A DNA stretch of 64,000 nt, from positions 15,064,001 to 15,128,000 of the forward strand of contig NC_063052.1 in NCBI RefSeq assembly GCF_018812025.1. Reading direction: 5' to 3'. A program made the translations under genes and the position numbers. A model generated the notes under the pieces. It did not search any database. It saw nothing but the letters and a program-made list of their open reading frames with translations, and had not been told where the DNA came from. Shown here one piece after another: positions 22,516 to 35,585 of this stretch (its first letter is position 1; each line of letters opens with the position of its first letter). This DNA is from Megalobrama amblycephala (taxonomy: Eukaryota > Chordata > Actinopteri > Cypriniformes > Xenocyprididae).

Positions 22516-25500
22516 AATGAAATAGTAAATCAAGTGCATGATTTAGCAAATCGAGGGAACGAGTTAGTAAATCTTGTGCACAATTTGACAAATCGAGGGA
22601 ACAAAATAGTAAATCATGCACTCAATTTAGCAAATCGAGGGAAGTAAATTGTAAATCATGCACACAATTTAGCAAATTGAGGGAACGAAATTGTAAATCA
22701 TACACACAATTTAGTAAATCGAGGGAACGAAATTGTAAATCATGTGCACAATTTAGCAAATCGAGGGAATGAAATAGTAAATCATGTGAACAATTTAGCA
22801 AATCGAGGGAACGAAATTGTAAATCATGCACACAATTTAGCAAATCGAGGGAACGAAATAGTAAATCGTGCGCACAATTTAGCAAATCGAGGGAGCGAAA
22901 TTGTAAATCATGCGCACAATTTAGCAAATCGAGGGAACGAAATTGTAAATCATGTGCACAATTTAGCAAATCGAGGGAACGAAATTGTAAATCATGTGCA
23001 CAATTTAGCAAATCGAGGGAACGAAATAGTAAATCATGTGCACAATTTAGCAAATCGAGGGAACGAAATAGTAAATCGTGTGCACAATTTAGCAAATCGA
23101 TGGAACGAAATTGTAAATCATGCACACAATTTGACAAATCAAGGGAACGAAATAGTAAATCATGCAGACAATTTAGCAAATCGAGGGAACGAAATTGTAA
23201 ATCATGCACACAATTTAGCAAATCGAGGGAACGAAATAGTAAATCGTGCGCACAATTTAGCAAATCGAGGGAGCGAAATTGTAAATCGTGCGCACAATTT
23301 AGCAAATCGAGGGAACGAAATTGTAAATCGTGCACACAATTTAGCAAATCGAGGGAACGAAATAGTAAATCGTGCGCACAATTTAGGAAATCGAGGGAAC
23401 GAAATAGTAAATCGTGCACACAATTTAGCAAATCGAGGGAACGAAATAGTAAATCGTGCGCACAATTTAGCAAATCGAGGGAACGAAATAGTAAATCGTG
23501 CACACAATTTAGCAAATCGAGGGAGCGAAATTGTAAATCGTGCACACAATTTGACAAATCAAGGGAACGAAATAGTAAATCATGCAGACAATTTAGCAAA
23601 TCGAGGGAACGAAATTGTAAATCATGCACACAATTTAGCAAATCGAGGGAACGAAATAGTAAATCGTGCGCACAATTTAGCAAATCGAGGGAGCGAAATT
23701 GTAAATCGTGCGCACAATTTAGCAAATCGAGGGAACGAAATTGTAAATCGTGCACACAATTTAGCAAATCGAGGGAACGAAATAGTAAATCGTGCGCACA
23801 ATTTAGGAAATCGAGGGAACGAAATAGTAAATCGTGCACACAATTTAGCAAATCGAGGGAACGAAATAGTAAATCGTGCGCACAATTTAGCAAATCGAGG
23901 GAACGAAATAGTAAATCGTGCACACAATTTAGCAAATCGAGGGAGCGAAATTGTAAATCGTGCGCACAATTTAGCAAATCGAGGGAACGAAATAGTAAAT
24001 CGTGCACACAATTTAGCAAATCGAGGGAGCGAAATTGTAAATCATGCACACAATTTAGCAAATCGAGGGAACGAAATAGTAAATCGTGCACACAATTTAG
24101 CAAATCGAGGGAGCGAAATTGTAAATCATGCACACAATTTAGCAAATCGAGGGAGCGAAATTGTAAATCATGCACACAATTTAGCAAATCGAGGGAACGA
24201 AATAGTAAATCGTGCACACAATTTAGCAAATCGAGGGAACGAAATAGTAAATCGTGCGCACAATTTAGCAAATCGAGGGAACGAAATAGTAAATCGTGCA
24301 CACAATTTAGCAAATCGAGGGAGCGAAATTGTAAATCATGCACACAATTTAGCAAATCGAGGGAACGAAATAGTAAATCGTGCACACAATTTGACAAATC
24401 AAGGGAACGAAATAGTAAATCATGCAGACAATTTAGCAAATCGAGGGAACGAAATTGTAAATCATGCACACAATTTAGCAAATCGAGGGAACGAAATAGT
24501 AAATCGTGCGCACAATTTAGCAAATCGAGGGAGCGAAATTGTAAATCGTGCGCACAATTTAGCAAATCGAGGGAACGAAATTGTAAATCGTGCACACAAT
24601 TTAGCAAATCGAGGGAACGAAATAGTAAATCGTGCGCACAATTTAGGAAATCGAGGGAACGAAATAGTAAATCGTGCACACAATTTAGCAAATCGAGGGA
24701 ACGAAATAGTAAATCGTTGCGCACAATTTAGCAAATCGAGGGAACGAAATAGTAAATCGTGCACACAATTTAGCAAATCGAGGGAGCGAAATTGTAAATC
24801 ATGCACACAATTTAGCAAATCGAGGGAACGAAATAGTAAATCGTGCACACAATTTAGCAAATCGAGGGAACGAAATTGTAAATCATGCACACAATTTAGC
24901 AAATCGAGGGAACGAAATAGTAAATCGTACGCACAATTTAGCAAATCGAGGGAACGAGATAGTAAATCGTGCACACAATTTAGCAAATTGAGGGAACGAA
25001 ATTGTAAATCGTTCACACAATTTAGCAAATCGAGGGAACGAAATTGTAAATCATGCACACAATTTAGTAAATCGAGGGAACGAAATTGTAAATCATGCAC
25101 ACAGTTTAGCAAATCGAGGGAATGAAATTGTAAATCATGCACACAATTTAGCAAATCGAGGGAACGAAATAGTAAATCGTGTGCACAATTTAGCAAATCG
25201 AGGGAACGAAATAGTAAATCGTGCGCACAATTTAGCAAATCGAGGGAACGAAATTGTAAATCATGTGCACAATTTAGCAAATCGAGGGAACGAAATTGTA
25301 AATCATGTGCACAATTTAGCAAATCGAGGGAACGAAATAGTAAATCGTGCACACAATTTAGCAAATCGAGGGAACGAAATAGTAAATCGTGTGCACAATT
25401 TAGCAAATCGAGGGAACGAAATAGTAAATCGTGCGCACAATTTAGCAAATCGAGGGAACGAAATTGTAAATCATGTGCACAATTTAGCAAATCGAGGGAA

Positions 25501-28462
25501 CGAAATTGTAAATCATGTGCACAATTTAGCAAATCGAGGGAACGAAATAGTAAATCATGTGCACAATTTAGCAAATCGAGGGAACGAAATAGTAAATCAT
25601 GTGCACAATTTAGCAAATCGAGGGAACGAAATAGTAAATCGTGCACACAATTTGACAAATCAAGGGAACGAAATAGTAAATCATGCAGACAATTTAGCAA
25701 ATCGAGGGAACGAAATTGTAAATCATGCACACAATTTAGCAAATCGAGGGAACGAAATAGTAAATCGTGCGCACAATTTAGCAAATCGAGGGAGCGAAAT
25801 TGTAAATCATGCGCACAATTTAGCAAATCGAGGGAACGAAATTGTAAATCATGTGCACAATTTAGCAAATCGAGGGAACGAAATAGTAAATCGTGCGCAG
25901 AATTTAGCAAATCGAGGGAACGAAATAGTAAATCGTGCGCACAATTTAGCAAATCGAGGGAGCGAAATTGTAAATCATGCGCACAATTTAGCAAATCGAG
26001 GGAGCGAAATTGTAAATCGTGCGCACAATTTAGCAAATCGAGGGAGCGAAATTGTAAATCATGTGCACAATTTAGCAAATCGAGGGAACGAAATAGTAAA
26101 TCGTGCGCACAATTTAGCAAATCGAGGGAACGAAATTGTAAATCGTGCACACAATTTAGCAAATCGAGGGAACGAAATAGTAAATCGTGCGCACAATTTA
26201 GCAAATCGAGGGAACGAAATAGTAAATCGTGCACACAATTTAGCAAATCGAGGGAACGAAATAGTAAATCGTGCGCACAATTTAGCAAATCGAGGGAACG
26301 AAATAGTAAATCGTGCGCACAATTTAGCAAATCGAGGGAACGAAATAGTAAATCGTGCGCACAATTTAGCAAATTGAGGGAGCGAAATTGTAAATCATGC
26401 ACACAATTTAGCAAATCGAGGGAACGAAATAGTAAATCGTGCACACAATTTAGCAAATCGAGGGAACGAAATTGTAAATCATGCACACAATTTAGCAAAT
26501 CGAGGGAACGAAATAGTAAATCGTGCACACAATTTAGCAAATCGAGGGAACGAAATTGTAAATCATGCACACAATTTAGCAAATCGAGGGAACGAGATAG
26601 TAAATCGTGCACAAAATTTAGCAAATTGAGGGAACGAAATTGTAAATCGTTCACACAATTTAGCAAATCGAGGGAACGAAATTGTAAATCATGCACACAG
26701 TTTAGCAAATCGAGGGAATGAAATTGTAAATCATGCACACAATTTAGCAAATCGAGGGAACGAAATAGTAAATCGTGTGCACAATTTAGCAAATCGAGGG
26801 AACGAAATAGTAAATCGTGCGCACAATTTAGCAAATCGAGGGAGCGAAATTGTAAATCATGTGCACAATTTAGCAAATCGAGGGAACGAAATTGTAAATC
26901 ATGCACACAATTTAGCAAATCGAGGGAACGAAATAGTAAATCGTGTGCACAATTTAGCAAATCGAGGGAACGAAATAGTAAATCGTGCGCACAATTTAGC
27001 AAATCGAGGGAACGAAATTGTAAATCATGTGCACAATTTAGCAAATCGAGGGAACGAAATTGTAAATCATGTGCACAATTTAGCAAATCGAGGGAACGAA
27101 ATAGTAAATCGTGCGCACAATTTAGCAAATCGAGGGAACGAAATTGTAAATCGTGCACACAATTTAGCAAATCGAGGGAACGAAATAGTAAATCGTGCGC
27201 ACAATTTAGCAAATCGAGGGAACGAAATAGTAAATCGTGCACACAATTTAGCAAATCGAGGGAACGAAATAGTAAATCGTGCGCACAATTTAGCAAATCG
27301 AGGGAACAAAATAGTAAATCGTGCGCACAATTTAGCAAATCGAGGGAACGAAATAGTAAATCGTGCGCACAATTTAGCAAATTGAGGGAGCGAAATTGTA
27401 AATCGTGCACACAATTTAGCAAATCGAGGGAACGAAATAGTAAATCGTGCACACAATTTAGCAAATCGAGGGAACGAAATTGTAAATCATGCACACAATT
27501 TAGCAAATCGAGGGAACGAAATAGTAAATCGTGCACACAATTTAGCAAATCGAGGGAACGAAATTGTAAATCATGCACACAATTTAGCAAATCGAGGGAA
27601 CGAGATAGTAAATCGTGCACAAAATTTAGCAAATTGAGGGAACGAAATTGTAAATCGTTCACACAATTTAGCAAATCGAGGGAACGAAATTGTAAATCAT
27701 GCACACAGTTTAGCAAATCGAGGGAATGAAATTGTAAATCATGCACACAATTTAGCAAATCGAGGGAACGAAATAGTAAATCGTGTGCACAATTTAGCAA
27801 ATCGAGGGAACGAAATAGTAAATCGTGCGCACAATTTAGCAAATCGAGGGAGCGAAATTGTAAATCATGTGCACAATTTAGCAAATCGAGGGAACGAAAT
27901 TGTAAATCATGCACACAATTTAGCAAATCGAGGGAACGAAATAGTAAATCGTGTGCACAATTTAGCAAATCGAGGGAACGAAATAGTAAATTGTGCGCAC
28001 AATTTAGCAAATCGAGGGAACGAAATTGTAAATCATGTGCACAATTTAGCAAATCGAGGGAACGAAATAGTAAATCATGTGCACAATTTAGCAAATCGAG
28101 GGAACGAAATAGTAAATCGTGCACACAATTTGACAAATCAAGGGAACGAAATAGTAAATCATGCAGACAATTTAGTAAATTGAGGGAATGAAATAGTAAA
28201 TCATGCACTCAATTTGACAAATCGAGGGAACGAAATAGTAAATCGTGTGCACAATTTAGCAAATCGAGGGAACGAAATAGTAAATCGTGCACACAATTTG
28301 ACAAATCAAGGGAACGAAATAGTAAATCGTGTGCACAATTTAGCAAATCAAGGGAACTAAATAGTAAATCATGCAGACAATTTAGTAAATTGAGGGAATG
28401 AAATAGTAAATCATGCACTCAATTTGACAAATCAAGGGAACGAAATTGTAAATCATGCACAT
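22516..28462. repeat. 5.9-kb array of a 42-bp minisatellite
   Basis: About 140 direct copies of a 42-bp unit whose core is 'aatttagcaaatcgagggaa' followed by 'cgaaatagtaaatcgtgcac'. Because 42 is a multiple of three and the unit has no stop, long frames stay open on both strands (a 793-residue frame on + and 1248 residues on -). They are 14-residue repeats and not believable genes. Marker variants are spaced at exact multiples of 42 (for example 'ttgacaaatcaagg' at 23131, 23551 and 24391), and a 1-bp insertion near 24717 shifts the phase. The array fills part of med30 intron 3. Edge units at both ends are degraded. Confidence 0.97.
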
Positions 28463-29830
28463 ATATTCATAAATGTTAAAAAAATGTTGATATATAAATA
28501 TCTAAATTATATATATCATCCTATTCAATACATTTATAATTTATACAATTTATAATTTATATTTAATAATTTATAAATATAACATTTATAATGTTTCTTA
28601 ATTTCTTATAATTATATTTCTCCGTACTTTTCAGACCTTTTTCATGCTCAAACAGCAACATCACACACTAAAGAAGGTTGAATATGTAAAAAAGCATAGT
28701 AAGTCCTCTTTAAAACTTAGTTTTACATAGTTACAGTTACCTTGGTGTGAAAGGCTCTTAATCGAGTGCGGATTTTAGTCACGCGGTGCAAACAGGAAGT
28801 AAACAAACGCTGGTCTGAAATATGCATCATCTGACTCTAGAGGATAATTTACTGAAAGCCTGTCATCCCTCCTGTCTTCTTGACTCTCTAACTGCTATGG
28901 TGTGAGAGTCCCAGGAGCCCCTCAGGGCCCCACAGATGTGTGAGGCCATCCAAAGGTCCACTGTAGTTGAAGCACTGTCAACTCATCCGGGCAGGCGCTT
29001 TGATTGAACACTGCTCTAACTGTTAATAAATTCCTGTCACAGCTCATTAAGAAGGCCTTGGAGAGACGGCTGCTCTCATTTATTCTCCACCACCTCTCTT
29101 GCACTCTTTCTTCCTCGCTCACCCCCCTTTTCAGTGTTTTTTTTTTTAATACCCTGTTAATTACCCCGTCTATCCTCTTTCATTCAAATGAGAAAGTGAG
29201 AAATGTGAGAGGAGAATGTTTGTAATTTCAAATAGGCCTCTCAGAAGGCAGATACCGTGAGCGTAATCAACAACGGCAGAGGCTGCGGCAGCGGTACGGG
29301 CGTTTACCGTTATCTCTGGAGCAGGGCCGGGGCCGAGGGCCCGTGGTGGAGCTGTGCTCTGATAAACAAACACCCCAGAACCGTAATGAGGCGGGTTCAG
29401 AGGAGATAGTCCTCCCCGTACACACACACAGCGCTCGCAGGAGGCACTCAATTCTCCACATGATTAGTCAGTTCATATGTCATCCATTAGAACAGGTTTG
29501 CCGGCCAGAGGCGTTTTAATTGGTGCACACGGGGTCAGGGAGGAAGACCCAGCATGCTTGGGGCACGGAAAAAGGGACATGCAAAAAATAGAAAACATTT
29601 TGCGGCGGTTCATTGCACTTCAGGTTGAGCAATTGCTGTTTGTTTTCCTGTTATTACTTTGTTCTAGTGTATGAATAATTAGATTTTAGATTTTATGCAT
29701 TGGTTGTGTTAACATTTAAACAACAAATTAAAGCCACTCGGGGTCTGGAAGGTTGTTTTTAGTATCGTTGAGAAACTATTGTAGTTTTTATTAATATTTT
29801 GAATGTTTTTGTTTTAATTTTAGTCATTTT
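28463..29830. other. med30 intron 3, unique block after the satellite
   Basis: 28470-28620 is AT-rich. 28720-29620 is non-repetitive, partly GC-rich (about 29265-29350) and has no repeat signature. It may be a conserved noncoding element; the short frames on both strands have no recognisable domain. Confidence 0.45.
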
Positions 29831-29833
29831 TAC

Positions 29834-30270
29834 AGTTTGGGGTTGGTAAGATTTTTTTTAATGTTTTTGAAATAAGTCTCTTATGCTCAATAAGGATGCA
29901 TTTTCTTACATGAAAAATTGGGAAATATTTTTAGAATGTAAATCAGCTGTTTTCTATGTGAATATACAGTAAACTGTAATTTATTTCTGTGATCAAAGTT
30001 GAATTTTCAGCATCATTACTCCAGTTTTCAGTGTCACATGATCATTCAGAAATCATTCTAATATGATGATTTGCTGCTTAAGAAACATTTATGATTATTT
30101 TATTGTGCTGCTTCATATTTCTGTGGAAACTGTGGTACATTTTTTTTCTTTTCTCCCCCTTGATAATTAGAAAGTTCAAAAGCATTTATTTGAAATATTT
30201 TTTTTGTAACATTATAAATGTCTTTACTGTTACTTTTGATCATTTTAAAGCATCCTTGCTGAATATGACT
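29834..30270. mobile_element. Dispersed repeat, CATTCAAAAGTTT family, partial copy
   Basis: Contains the family phrases 'aatgtaaatcagctgttttc', 'gaattttcagcatcattact' and 'agtgtcacatgatcattcag', also found at 34.9-35.1 kb (inverted) and 52.0-52.2 kb. Ends are degraded. No coding capacity. Confidence 0.65.
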
Positions 30271-30714
30271 ATTCATCTTTAAAAAAAAACAATACAAATC
30301 CGATCCGAGTCATTGAATATTGATATAAATTTCTTGTATTTTTTATATACAATAAGCAGAATAATTGCAAAAAAAAAAGTTGAAATAAGGTTAGAAAGCA
30401 TGAAGCTCATGGTGTCAGAATGCCAGACTTCCAGTCATGTCTGAAGTAAGACACGTTATGGCAATGACAGAAAATAATAAATAGTAAATGACTTACGATT
30501 GATTCGTTACCAAAGTGTGCATCAAATACGCTAAACACGGAAGCATGTGTGTGCTTTTGTGACACGCTAGAGCAAACCGCATTGGTTCCTGCACATTTCA
30601 TTTGAGCTCCTTCTTTTCATTTTAGTGGCAGTTGGCAAACTGCAGGACAGCTGACGGAAAATAAAAGATCGCACTTAGGAGAGCCAATACCGTTCAGTTA
30701 AATGCTTAATCGGC

Positions 30715-30925
30715 CCCGATACTGATCCTTGAGATGGGCTCTGGACATCACTAGTTTGAACCCAAACAACGAAAAACAAGGAAAAGAGGATTATTTCCTA
30801 TAAAGTTTACTCATAGTCTCATCCTTACATTGTCTTCAGAAAGTCCTTTGAAGCCTAAGCTAGATAGTCGACATGGGAGAGTCAATGCTAATTTACAGAA
30901 AAGACTCAAGGAAATGTACCTATTT

Positions 30926-30977
<52 letters not shown>

Positions 30978-31920
30978 TTTTTAGTTTTTATAATTTCATG
31001 TTTTTTTTTAACTTTATTTTATATATTTTATTTTTATTTTTATTTATGTATTTTTATTATTAAATACATTTTTATTATTTTATTTCATTCATTATTTTAT
31101 TTTTATTTGTTTTATTTTATTTTTTCTTTCTTTCATTTTATTTTTATTTTTTATTATTTTATCAATTTAGTTTTTATTATATTTTTTATTTTATTATTTT
31201 ATTTTATTTTTTATTCTTTTATTCATTTATTTTTATTTAATCTTTTCATTATTTTGTAACTTTATTAATTTATTTTTATATTTTATTTTTGTTTTGTTTT
31301 ATTTTGTATTTTTATTTTTTAATATTTTTCTTACTTTCTTTCATTTTATTTTTATTTTTACAATTTCATATTATTTTATTTTATTTTTATTATTTTATCA
31401 ATTTATTTTTTATTATATTTTATTTTATTTGTTACTATTTTATTTTATTTTTTATTCTTTTATTCATTCATTTATTTTTATTTAATCTTTTCATTATTTT
31501 GTAACTTTATTAATTTATTTTTTATATTTTATTTTTTATTATTTTGTTTTATTTTGTATTTTTTTTTTTCCATTTTATTTATTTAAAAAAAAAATCTTAC
31601 TTTCTTTCATTTTATTTTTATTTTTTACAATTTGATATTATTTTATTTTATTTTTAATTATTTTATCAATTTATTTTTTATCAATTTATTTTTTCATTAT
31701 TTTATCTTATTTTATTTTTATTCAGTTAAAAAAATGCTTAAACAACTGATACTGATACTGATCCTTGAGATCGGCTCGGGACATTCCTAGTTTGAACCCA
31801 AACAATGATAAACAAGGAAACAGGAAAAGAGGATTATTTCCTATAAAGTCCACTCAGAAATGAACATCCAGACATTCTCACCCTCTCGTTGTCTTCAGAA
31901 AGTCCTCTGAAGCTTAAGCT
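30715..31920. repeat. TTTC/TTTTA array flanked by a direct duplication
   Basis: A (TTTC)n run (about 30927-30977) is followed by about 750 bp of TTTTATT-type low-complexity sequence to about 31722. On both sides stands the same unique phrase set: 'gatccttgagat.ggctc', 'tttgaacccaaacaa', 'gaggattatttcctataaag' and 'gtcttcagaaagtcct' (30720-30860 and 31750-31915). The frames here encode only F/I/L/Y runs and are not genes. Confidence 0.85.
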
Positions 31921-33942
31921 TTGTGTGAGAATCAGCCCATATTTAAGTCATTTAGAAATCTGGAGTTCCTTCTCAGTTACTGAAAGCTCTTCACAATATC
32001 AGATTATACAGATTCACCTCCATAAATCTCTGCTCGGATATGAACTGACACTGCTCTGATTCTTCATGTACCTGTGAGGGAATGTGATGCAGTTTCAAAA
32101 CAAGCCCTTTTTGTCTCCTCAGCCAAATCCAGAGTTTTCCCTTTTTCCCATAAGAGCGCCGAGGCTAAAATTACATCTCTCTCACTTTAGGCTTTAAAAT
32201 GGAATTACTGCTACGCTCTCCCTGGAAGATTTCTATTGCTCATCTCTCCTTTATGCTGCCTGGGAAGCGCAGAGATGCAGTAAAGCTCCTGACAGTCCGA
32301 GACGAGATGAAAGAGAGAGGGACGCAGGGACAGGCCTGATCGGGAATCACACAATCCCGTCTTTAAAAGAAGCTTTCTCTTGTTTTAATAATGTCTTTAG
32401 CACCATTGTGTATTTTTGCATAACGAAAATTAAGCATATTTTTAGCGGCATTAACAGTTCTTTTGCATTGTAGTGCTAGTTTCATGACAATTACAATATA
32501 CACATATATATATATATATGTTTTTTATATTTTTTTTACATTTATGAAAATATAGATTTCAGATAAATAAATAAATAAAAATTAGGCCTAAATAAATACT
32601 TTAATACAGTAATGAAATCATCCTATACAGTACATATATTTAATATATAATATAGATATTTATATTTTTGTTATATTTTTCTTTTTTATAATTTTATTTT
32701 TCATAATTAAAAGTTTAGTATTAAAAAACAAAATGTAATAAAGAAAATAATAATTTTCATAATTAAAAATTCTCGTATGTAAAATCAGTTTTAATTTTTT
32801 TTCTTTTCTTTTTTTTTTTTTTTTTTACATTTTTTTAAATATAGATTATATGGATGTAAAAGTGCAATGATCTCATTCTCATTACTTTAATATAGTTAAG
32901 AAAAAAATCGTACTTACAATGTACTTAATTAATTTATTAATTATATGTATGTATACATATATTTATATATATCTCCCAGAAACATATTGTGTAAAAACAT
33001 ATTTTATTTTTTATATTTTTTTACAATTACAGTAGGAGTATTTGGGGAAATTTGACATGCAAAAATATAGTATTAATTTTCTTAATGCAAAAAAACATAA
33101 CATTTCTGACCCAGAAATATGACCCTGACATTAATGTCATTGCATTAATTTTTTACCATCTCTGTCATGTTTAAGCATTACAGACTGATAACAAGAAGAC
33201 GCTTCAGCTCGCATTACCATTCGACAGGCTGCGCTTTCTCTAATACACTCCTCCGTATCCATCACTCTTTCTTTCTTTCATCGCTCCTCTCGTCCTTCAC
33301 CTCTGATCTATGGAGATCTCCTTCCTCCTCCGGCGTCTCCTCGCAGCGGGTCGGGCTTTAGTTCCTCTCCGTTTGGTTTCTCCATCAATCCTTCCACTCC
33401 CACTCGTCCCGGTCGCACAGCGCACTGTTTAGCTCAAATCCCCAATCCTTGCTTTGAAGATCTGATGAACTTTTCAACCTGAACATTGTGTGTTTAATTG
33501 AGTTTAGCTTCTTGTTTATGAAGTGCTCTAGTGGAACCAAAATAATGAGACGTTTGAGAGAGGAAAGGAGATCATTTGCAAATCATTTGCAACTAGATCG
33601 GTTTATGTTAATTCAGCAGACGGCCTACGTTCATGTCTGTGTTTCAGCCGCAGATGAAGTGGGCAGGGATCGGTCACGAAGGGTTGATACAAGCACTGTA
33701 AACCAACTAACAATAAACAGCAAAATCAATACCGCAGGCTGACAGCCGTCTGGTGTCGAGAGATTGAAAAATGCTGTGGAGCCGAGCGGTGATCAATGGA
33801 GACAACCTTCAATACTTTGACATTTTACACAGTCTCTCTTTACTGCTGCTTATATGAGAGCGTGGCACAAGAGAGGCTTTACATGCTGCTTCATTTGTGG
33901 CGCAAGCAAATATCACCGTTTATATTTATAAATATATTAATC
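31921..33942. other. med30 intron 3, unique and AT-rich sequence
   Basis: 31980-32400 is non-repetitive with a balanced composition. 32430-33120 is AT-rich with poly-A/T and TA runs. 33140-33900 is unique-looking. No exon or RNA gene is supported. Confidence 0.5.
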
Positions 33943-34401
33943 TACACTATCGTTCAAAAGTTTGGGGTCATTTATCATTTCGTGTTATTTTATTATTTTA
34001 TTTTTTAATTATCAATTTATTATTTTATATTTTATTTTGTTTAATTTTCATTTTCATTTTTATTTTTCCATTATTTTGTTATTTTGATTTATAATTTTCG
34101 TATTATTTATTTGATTTGTTTTGATTTTATTTTTTATTATTTTATTTTTTATTTATTTATGCTATTTTATTTTTTTCTCCATTATTTTATTTTATTTTAT
34201 TTTTTATTATTTTAATAATTTATTTTATTTTTATTTTTTAAATATTTTTTATTTTTTTATTATTTTGGTTAATTTTATTTTTTCCATTATTTTGTAATTT
34301 ATTTTTTACTATTTTTATTATTTAGTTGAATTTTTATTTTATTGTTTGATTATATTAATTTAATTTTTGCTATTTAATTTTTTCATTATTATTATTATTT
34401 T

Positions 34402-34473
<72 letters not shown>

Positions 34474-35170
34474 ATTATTTTGTTTAATTTTCATTTTATT
34501 TTTCCATCTATTTATTTTATTCTTTTTTAATATTTTTTTATTATTTTATTTTATTTTATTATTTTATTTTATTTTATCAATTTATTTATTATTATTATTT
34601 TTAATATTTTATTTTTATTTTACTATTTTGTTGAATTTTTATTTAAGTTTTTAAATTATTTTATTAAATTATTTTTACTATTCTATTTAATTCTTAATTG
34701 TTTTCTGTTTTATTTTTATTATTTTATTTTTAAAATAATTTATTTTATTTTATTTCAGTGGGACTAACAGTCAGTCAGATGTTTTTTTCTTCCAAGGAAA
34801 ATTAGATTTTATTCAGCAAAGATGCATTAAATTGATCAAAAGTGACTGTAAAGACATGGTTTCCACTGAAATTGATAACATTGATAATAATCATAAATGT
34901 TTCTTATAATCATAAAAGCATCAAATCATCATATCAGAATGATTTCTGAAGGATCATGTGACACTGAAGACTGGAGTAATGATGCTGAAAATTCAGCTTT
35001 GATCACAGGAATAAATTACACTTTACTATATATTCATGTAGAAAACAGCTGATTTACATTGTAAAATTATTTTACATTTTTACTGTTTTTACTGTATTTT
35101 TATTCTAATAAATGCAGCCTTAGTGAGACTTTTTTCAAAAACATAAAAAAAACTTTTGAATGGTAGTGTA
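33943..35170. mobile_element. CATTCAAAAGTTT-family element expanded by TTTTA array
   Basis: The left end 'tacactatcgttcaaaagtt' (33943) is answered by the inverted 'aacttttgaatggtagtgta' (35151-35170). The right half holds the family core ('cagaatgatttctgaaggat', 'catgtgacactgaagactgg'). The left half has been filled with about 780 bp of TTTTA/TTTA low-complexity sequence, including a (TA)n tract at 34408-34468. Non-autonomous; class not determined. Confidence 0.75.
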
Positions 35171-35585
35171 AATTTATTAAAAAGGTATAAATTACTTTAT
35201 AAATGACTATTTTCATGTATAACTTCTGGGTCTCTGGAATCCCGGTCAAGTTATCCTCTAGTTGTATTTTTAGCCGTTTCCATCTTTTCTGCTCGAATCG
35301 TCGACACGTCTGCAGGAGTTTTGTTGAAGGGCAGTTGTGCAGATTTCTGTCACTCATCATTTACTGCATTCTTGCCATCAGCAGTCTTCTCATGTAACAC
35401 ACAGAGAGCCATCTGGCTTCAGCTTTGATCAGAATAAACAGCTGATGAAGCTGCTTCAGTTTTTGGATGTTCAGCAGCAGCATTAATGCCAAAACACACT
35501 GTCCAACATCATTTACTCTACGAGAGAGTCGACATGGGAGAGGAAGTGCTAATTCACTGACAAGACTCTGTTCAGGGAAATACAC
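35171..35585. other. med30 intron 3, unique sequence
   Basis: Non-repetitive. The part at 35520-35585 resembles 30860-30925, which also precedes a TTTC run. No coding signal. Confidence 0.5.

Noticed and set aside
22622..28208. Very long open frames (700, 793, 543, 398 and 1248 codons) on both strands
   Set aside because: All are translations of the 42-bp satellite, whose length is a multiple of three. Overlapping frames on both strands are equally open, they lie inside med30 intron 3, and they break only where the repeat has an indel or point change.
22516..28462. CRISPR-like array
   Set aside because: Units are contiguous and near-identical over all 42 bp, with no unique spacers, and the setting is a vertebrate intron.
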